Part shown: positions 51,801 to 55,604 of the stretch, in pieces
Numbering within the stretch: the stretch's first letter is position 1
Layout: each line of letters starts with the position of its first letter
Assembly (NCBI GenBank): GCA_020722685.1
Contig: DYKH01000019.1
Location: 1 to 55,604 of the forward strand
Direction of reading: 5' to 3'
DNA length: 55,604 bases
Source of the DNA: Caldithrix sp.
GTDB taxonomy: Bacteria; KSB1; UBA2214; DYKH01
Translations under genes and position numbers: made by a program
Notes under the pieces: model-generated
Databases searched by the model: none
The model's input: only the letters and a program-made list of their open reading frames with translations
What the model was told of the DNA's origin: nothing

Positions 51801-54800
51801 TTCGCGGCGGCACAAAACCTTTTTCGTCACCAGCGGCAGATTCCTCCGGAACCGGCATTCGCTTTCTGTCCAGCTTGCCATTCGGCGTAAGTGGGAACTC
51901 ATTCATGGCCACAAATGCCGAGGGAACCATGTAATCCGGCATTTTTTCCTTCAAGTAGGACCGCAGCTCACCGATGGATTGGCTAGCCTCCGGTTTGAAG
52001 ATGACATAAGCCACCAGTCGTCTTTCACCGGGATTATCTTCACGAGCCAAAACCACGGCATCGGCTATGTCCCGGTGCCGCAAAATCGCCGCCTTGACCT
52101 CGTCGGGCTCGATGCGAAAGCCGCGAATCTTGACTTGATTATCGATGCGACCGATGAACTCGATGCTTCCATCTGCCAAAAAACGAACCAAATCACCCGT
52201 TCGGTACAGCCGGCCACCGGGCGCTGCGCCAAAAGCGTCCGGGACGTATTTCTCTGCCGTCAAGTCCGGCCGGTTGAGATAGTCGCGCGCCAAACCATCG
52301 CCGCCAAGCAAAAGCTCGCCCGCAATGCCGATGGGAACCGGTCGAAATTTGCGGTCGACTACAAAAGTTTTTGTGTTGCTAACGGCCTTGCCGATGGGTA
52401 CAGTTTTGGCTCCTTCGGCGACATTTTGTACCAAATGCCAAGTCGCAAAAGTGGTGCTTTCGGTAGGCCCATAGACGTGCAGCAGTCGTTTCGGCGGGCC
52501 GTTCTTCAGCACTTCTCTAACCCAGCGAGGATCGACCGCCTCGCCTCCGAATAGGACGTGGTTTAACCGGCTAAACATCCCCGGGGCTTCAGCCGCAAGT
52601 AGATTGAACAGCGCCGTGGTCAAAAAGAGGGTGGTGATGTTCCGTTCGCGCAACTGTGTGGCAAATTCTTTGGGCGAAAGCACCACGTCTTTGCTAATGC
52701 CGACGAGCTGTGCGCCGCGCAAAAGCGAACCCCAAATCTCAAAGGTTGCGGCATCAAATGACGCATTGGAAGCCTGAGCAATCCGGTCGTCTGCTTGAAT
52801 ATTGATGTAATTCGTGTTCAGCACCAATCGGGCAATGGCCTTTTGGGGAATGGAAACGCCTTTGGGGACTCCCGTGGAGCCGGAGGTATAAATGACGTAA
52901 GCAAGATTCTCCGCCGTTGCTAGATTGACCGGATTGGTCTCTTCTTGCTTGGCAATCATTTCCCAATCTGCGTCCAACCTCAAGACAGTCGCCTCATTCT
53001 TGGGCAGCTTGGACAACAAGTGATCCTGAGTAAGCAGCACAGGCGAGCGAGCGTCAGCAAGCATGAAGGCCAAGCGCTCTTGCGGATAATCGATATCCAA
53101 GGGCAGATACGCCCCACCAGCCTTGAGGATGCCAAGCATAGCGACGATCATCGCCGGGCATCGTTCCAGATACATGCCGACCAGCACATCCGGTCCAACC
53201 CCGAGGCCTATGAGGTAGTGAGCAAGCTGATTGGCCTGCCGGTTGAGGTCGGCGTAGGTAAGCTTTTCCTCGCCATAGTCCACTGCAACGGCATCCGGAG
53301 ATCGTTCCACTTGCGCTTCAAAAATTTCTTGGATGGTACGGTCTTTTGGATACGCCGTCCCCGTATCATTCCATTCCGCAACCACCTGGCGCCGTTCATC
53401 CTCCGCCATCAGCGCCAGCGAAGAGATACTGTTGTCAGGATGGGCGACGATCTCCTGCAAAAGGCGCTCAAAATGGGCGACCATCCGCACCATTGTGGGT
53501 GCCTCAAACAGGTTCGTGTTGTATTCAAAACTGCCCGTCAAGCTTGCTTCATTGCCCTCCATCATCAGCAGCAGATCGAATTTCGCCGTCTCATTTTCGA
53601 CCTCTACCAAGCTGAGCTGCAAATCCCCAAACGTCAGGTCGTCGATAGCTTTCCCTTGCAGAGCAAACATGACTTGGTAGAGAGGCGAGTAACTGACATT
53701 GCGATCCGGATGCAGCGCATCCACCAGCATCTCGAATGGCAAGTCGTGATGCGAAAAAGCTTGTAGCACTGTTTCTCTTGTGGTCCTGAGCATTTGGCGA
53801 AAACTCGGATCGCCGGAAAAGTTGAATCGGATCGTCAAGGTATTGACAAAATAGCCGATCAACCCTTGAATTTCCGCTCTGTCACGATTGGCGATCGGCG
53901 TACCCACACAAAAGTCTTCTTGGCCGCTGTAGCGGGACAATAATGCCGCGAACGCCGTCAAAAGCGTCATGAATAGGGTCGCATGCTCCTCGCGACCAAG
54001 AGCATACAAGGCTTTGGACAAGTCGCTGCTGACGGCAAAAGATTGATGCGCACCCTTAAAAGTCTGGATGGCTGGCCTTGGCTTATCAATGGGCAGCTCT
54101 AAAACGGGGGGCATTGGATCTAACACTTGCCTCCAGTGCGAGAGTTGCTTTTCCAGAATGTCCCCCTGCAGCCGATCGAGCTGCCATTGAGCATAGTCCG
54201 CGTATTGAATTGATAGCTTTGGTAAGGGCGAAGCGAGTCCTCTTATCAAAGCTTCATACAATAAGGCAATTTCGCGGATCATTACGCCAATGGACCAGCC
54301 ATCCGCGACGATGTGGTGCATCGTCAAAAGCAGAACATGTTCAGAATCGTCAACGCGCAGCAATGAAGCTCTTATCAGTCGGTCTTTAGCCAAATCAAAG
54401 GGACGGTGCGCCTCCTCTTTGGCCAGCATGCGAATGAGCTCTTCCCGCTTTGCAGGATCGGGGTCTTCAAGATTGGTCACAGAAAAACGCAGATCATAAG
54501 GCGGCTCAATCGTCTGTACCGGCTCGCCGTTTTCGGTGATGATTTTGGCGCGCAAAACCTCGTGTCTGGTAATCACTTGGGACAGGCTTTCCGCCAAGGC
54601 GCTCACGTCGAGCTTCCCTTGCAGACGCAATGCGGCAGATATGTTATAAAAGGAGCTGGCGCGATCCAGTTGCTGCAAGAACCACAATTGTTTTTGCGAG
54701 TACGAAAGTGGAAACCTCGCGGCATCCTTGCGCCTGGGTATCTCCTGCAAGTCCGGGGCCTCCCCCCTTTTGGCCTGCAGCTTGCGCAACAATAGCTCCC

Positions 54801-54846
54801 GTTTTTCCGGCGATAATTCTTCTATTCTCTTAACGACATCGCTCAT
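45883..54846 (-). CDS. NRPS NrpB with in-line sulfotransferase: C-A-PCP-ST-C-A-PCP-E
   Basis: 2987 residues. C1 ~30-470, A1 ~480-1010 (A3 motif ~655), PCP1 ~1045 (G-G-D-S), sulfotransferase ~1145-1435, C2 (His motif ~1595), A2 (A3 motif ~2069), PCP2 ~2460 (G-G-D-S), E ~2490-2960. The inserted domain has the PAPS loop [10 protein letters not shown] (~1152) and a 3'-phosphate segment [13 protein letters not shown] (~1278), so it should sulfate a carrier-bound intermediate. A1 pocket D-A-F-F-L-G-V-T-F is Ile/Val-like. A2 pocket D-A-Q-D-L-G-M-V-D is Gln-like, giving D-Gln through E. A1 differs from its neighbours at motif A8 (G-F-R-I-E-P-D-E), suggesting separate ancestry of the A-PCP-ST cassette. 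Neither A domain has a heptamer array. ATG 54846 overlaps the NrpA TGA as ATGA. Confidence 0.95.
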   Translation of the reverse strand: MSDVVKRIEELSPEKRELLLRKLQAKRGEAPDLQEIPRRKDAARFPLSYSQKQLWFLQQLDRASSFYNISAALRLQGKLDVSALAESLSQVITRHEVLRAKIITENGEPVQTIEPPYDLRFSVTNLEDPDPAKREELIRMLAKEEAHRPFDLAKDRLIRASLLRVDDSEHVLLLTMHHIVADGWSIGVMIREIALLYEALIRGLASPLPKLSIQYADYAQWQLDRLQGDILEKQLSHWRQVLDPMPPVLELPIDKPRPAIQTFKGAHQSFAVSSDLSKALYALGREEHATLFMTLLTAFAALLSRYSGQEDFCVGTPIANRDRAEIQGLIGYFVNTLTIRFNFSGDPSFRQMLRTTRETVLQAFSHHDLPFEMLVDALHPDRNVSYSPLYQVMFALQGKAIDDLTFGDLQLSLVEVENETAKFDLLLMMEGNEASLTGSFEYNTNLFEAPTMVRMVAHFERLLQEIVAHPDNSISSLALMAEDERRQVVAEWNDTGTAYPKDRTIQEIFEAQVERSPDAVAVDYGEEKLTYADLNRQANQLAHYLIGLGVGPDVLVGMYLERCPAMIVAMLGILKAGGAYLPLDIDYPQERLAFMLADARSPVLLTQDHLLSKLPKNEATVLRLDADWEMIAKQEETNPVNLATAENLAYVIYTSGSTGVPKGVSIPQKAIARLVLNTNYINIQADDRIAQASNASFDAATFEIWGSLLRGAQLVGISKDVVLSPKEFATQLRERNITTLFLTTALFNLLAAEAPGMFSRLNHVLFGGEAVDPRWVREVLKNGPPKRLLHVYGPTESTTFATWHLVQNVAEGAKTVPIGKAVSNTKTFVVDRKFRPVPIGIAGELLLGGDGLARDYLNRPDLTAEKYVPDAFGAAPGGRLYRTGDLVRFLADGSIEFIGRIDNQVKIRGFRIEPDEVKAAILRHRDIADAVVLAREDNPGERRLVAYVIFKPEASQSIGELRSYLKEKMPDYMVPSAFVAMNEFPLTPNGKLDRKRMPVPEESAAGDEKGFVPPRTPLEQFLAEHWKKILGVKEVGIHDNFFEHGGDSLKAAVLINRLQEEVGEVAPVSAIFLAPTIAELAMYVNAYYPDLVVKFFGTESCDQSKFKQKVFAKNQKGQIDETKIKRMRHIIRPLAPRKAKDDKKNPPAIFVLSPPRSGSTLFRVMLAGHPKLFAPPELELLSFNTLKDRKQELSQQFTIWLEATIRAIMEAKNCDAETAKAVMEECEKQNMTIKQFYGALQQWIGDRILVDKTPSYPLDLKILQRAEEDFENALYIHLTRHPYATVYSFIEARLDENFFRYQHPFSRRELGELIWLICHQNILEFLKDVPAERQMRIQFEKVLKEPAASIQEVCHFLGIEYDPGMLEPYKGKRMTDGLTPKSQMVGDFKFYLHKKINTKSVDRWKNFHSDDFLSDKSWKIAESLGYQREDQSAGASAEKEAHHARKKMTSIQRLPRNGELPLSFAQMRLWFLDQMEPGSALYNIPTAVRLQGNLDIASLDKSLNKIIERHEVLRTTFMAIDGKPQQHIAPKLHLAVPVALLDHLPETEAVEEAEKIADTEAQTPFDLANGPLIRAKLIKIGLNDHVLVLTLHHIISDGWSVGALIREMVALYNAYSHGQESPLPELAIQYVDFAKWQNEWLQKEIMLQQLNYWKQKLSGSTTALDLPIDHPRPAVMTHRGARLPFLILGEPFYKLRDFSLQAGATPFMAILTAFAILLNRYTGQEDLNIGTPIANRIRSEIEPLIGFFVNTIVLRADLSGNPTFRELLQRMHDVSQEALDYQDLPFEKLVDALQPERDMSRSPLFQVMFAYQKSLISEIKLPGLTVKPVDVQSRTAKFDLTLEIMERSDGLRGTFEYNADLFDARTIERMQQHFQNLLLSIVADPDQRIRSLSIMSDSEKEKLLHAWNDNKMPLPRPETLHELFDAQARKTPEAIAVNFNGDALTFAELNNRANQVANHLIKQGVGPEVLVGISAERSLELIVGLLGILKAGGAYVPLDPAYPADRLDYILADAGLSLVLTQQRLLPAFQHSKCKTILLDGDWDRIARETQSSPVSGATGENLAYLIYTSGSTGKPKGVMIQHRSAINLWAGLNRAIYANHGDGSLRVGLNAPLMFDASVQQIVTLLNGHTLYILPQEVRGDGAALVDFIRKNELDVVDCVPSQLKLMLSAGLLEDSQWVPAAMLPGGEAIDESTWQILARNGRCDFYNMYGPTECTVDSTICRVKSLPTKPSIGKPIVNVQHYILDKNLAPVPIGVAGELYIGGFGLSRGYFNRPDLTAERFVPNPFGTQPGERLYKTGDLVRYLPDGHIEFLGRLDNQVKIRGFRIELGEIETALEQHPQVQQAVVIAREDVPGNKRLVAYWVPKAEPYPSTSELREHLQAQLPEYMIPSLFVMLQALPMTPNAKVDRKALPKPDHIRPDLKTEYQAPRTAVEKSLADIWLAVLGISQVGVYDNFFELGGDSILSIQVIAKANQAGIRLTPKQLFQYPTIEGLAAVAATAPVVQAEQGIVTGPVPLTPIQHWFFEQRLPAPQHWNQSILLEVKQPLDRAALEKVTRYLLRHHDALRLRYRRSETGWIQYLADVEENLPFEYVDLSGVSPDALTEAIENRANTLQASLDLFEGPMMRIAYFDHGEERSHRLLILIHHLAIDGLSWRILLEDIQNAYWQALEGNEIKLPAKTSSLQHWGKRIQEYASKPALTQETDFWTSFLPRDLSPMPQDMIDGANSEASAQVVSVALSEAETRALLQEVPPVYNTQINDILLTALVKAFARWSGRQTLLVDLEGHGREDLFADVDVSRTVGWFTTLYPVHLDLRRTTTPAEEIMAIKEQIRRIPRNGIGFGLLRYLGTESVRTRLAQLPRAEISFNYLGQFDQMVPKSEVFILAKESKGAERSPKGERSYKLDVSGKILSGRLSLDWTFSKNIHQRATIEKLANDYLAELRALIAHCCSVEAGGYTPSDFAEAKLDQEQVGALLAELSENLEND

Positions 54847-55604
54847 AATTTTTCCGTCGATAGGGTCGACACCTCATCATCCTGTACAAGCTGGGCGGCA
54901 TCAGCATCCGACAGTTGCTCGATTTCCGCCAAGAGTTGATCCAATTCGTCTTGGTTTTCTTGAGCAGCCTGCATCTTGGCAATGGCCAGAGCAAGACCCT
55001 CAATGGTGGGGGCTTCAAACAAGGTGCGCAAAGGAACGTCCACCTTGAGAGCCTGCCGCAAGCGGGAAACGACCCGGGTCGCCATCATCGAATGCCCGCC
55101 CAGGTCGAAAAAATTGTCGTGAACCCCCACCCTTTCCAATTTCAGCACGTCGGTTACAATGTCCGCCAACGTTTGCTCGATCGGCGTTCTGGGCGCAACA
55201 AAATCCGCTGCCTCCGACAGCCGGACCGGCCCCGGCGCCGGCAACGCCTTACGATCAATTTTGCCGACCGCATTGACCGGCATGTGCTCCAGCATGACGA
55301 ACGCCGACGGGATCATGTATTCCGGCAGCTTTTCCCTTAGATAATGGCTCAAGTCCGCCGTCGAGACTTGCGCTCCGTTCTCCATGACTACATACGCGAC
55401 CAACCGTCTCTCGCCGGGCTCGTCCTCTCGCGCCAACACCACCGCCTGTCGGACATTTTCGTATTGACTGATTGCCGATTCTATCTCCCCTAGCTCGATG
55501 CGAAATCCACGGATTTTGACTTGTTGGTCGACGCGGCCAAGAAACTCAATATTGCCGTCGCCAAGATAGCGTGCCAGATCGCCGGTTCTATACATCCGGG
55601 CGCC
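54843..55604 (-). CDS. NRPS NrpA, C-terminal part of an A domain plus PCP (5' part outside window)
   Basis: The frame is open to the right edge, so the Met at 55595 is internal and not a start. Visible are A7 ([10 protein letters not shown]), A8 ([10 protein letters not shown]), A10 with its catalytic lysine ([11 protein letters not shown]) and a PCP with [10 protein letters not shown]. The tail [12 protein letters not shown] is a docking-type end like that of NrpC and pairs in pattern with the L-S-P-E-K-R helix at the start of NrpB. The substrate pocket lies outside the window, so the amino acid is unknown. The stop codon overlaps the next start (ATGA), which implies translational coupling. 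Confidence 0.93.
   Translation of the reverse strand, partial: GARMYRTGDLARYLGDGNIEFLGRVDQQVKIRGFRIELGEIESAISQYENVRQAVVLAREDEPGERRLVAYVVMENGAQVSTADLSHYLREKLPEYMIPSAFVMLEHMPVNAVGKIDRKALPAPGPVRLSEAADFVAPRTPIEQTLADIVTDVLKLERVGVHDNFFDLGGHSMMATRVVSRLRQALKVDVPLRTLFEAPTIEGLALAIAKMQAAQENQDELDQLLAEIEQLSDADAAQLVQDDEVSTLSTEKL

Noticed and set aside
51340..52554. Long plus-strand ORF (404 codons), with others such as 40191-41216 and 32599-33330
   Set aside because: They lie wholly antisense to conserved A, PCP and sulfotransferase domains, have no recognisable family, and recur at the same relative place in other modules.

Overview
The window is almost entirely one very large non-ribosomal peptide synthetase (NRPS) locus, read from the minus strand. 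It enters from beyond the right edge and ends near position 2267. Six NRPS proteins are visible, labelled here NrpA to NrpF (local labels only). They are followed by tailoring and support genes: a sulfotransferase, a protein with a carnitine-acyltransferase-like fold, an MFS exporter, a second sulfotransferase, an MbtH-like protein, a type II thioesterase and an Sfp-type phosphopantetheinyl transferase. Most junctions overlap by a few bases or are short, so one polycistron of more than 53 kb, perhaps with internal promoters, is the simplest reading. Left of it lie a regulatory-looking gap, a possible 64-residue ORF and the 5' part of a secreted protein with PPC-like domains (1-1239).

Domain order in transcription order: NrpA ...A-PCP (partial); NrpB C-A-PCP-sulfotransferase-C-A-PCP-E; NrpC C-A-PCP-C-A-PCP; NrpD C-A-PCP-C-A-PCP-E; NrpE C-A-PCP-C-A-PCP; NrpF (C-A-PCP)x4-E. 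Pocket residues read by eye against GrsA-PheA suggest X / Ile-or-Val-like / D-Gln / aromatic? / Phe / Gln / D-Asn / unknown / Phe / Orn / Asn / Tyr-like / Tyr-like plus E. That is a peptide of at least 13 residues, probably sulfated: there is one in-line and there are two free-standing sulfotransferases. No cis thioesterase is visible. The last protein ends in an epimerase domain, so chain release is unexplained.

The most unusual signal is a family of heptanucleotide-repeat arrays placed in frame in the same surface loop (between core motifs A2 and A3) of eight of the twelve adenylation domains where that loop can be seen. Loop lengths in these eight are 25, 25, 25, 53, 53, 60, 60 and 81 residues. 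All are 25 plus a multiple of 7, meaning three heptamers (21 nt) per step. Domains without an array have 20 (three of them) or 32. Two of the arrays sit inside a 1302-bp tract that looks identical between NrpD and NrpF, and two others inside a ~230-bp near-identical tract, which links the arrays to recent recombination between modules.

Organism: a bacterium of roughly mid GC content with Shine-Dalgarno-led genes, probably a large-genome or environmental lineage. Dispersed heptamer repeats and palindromic intergenic elements of the 'tcatttcgaacggagtgagaaatct' style occur in several phyla, so I do not assign one.
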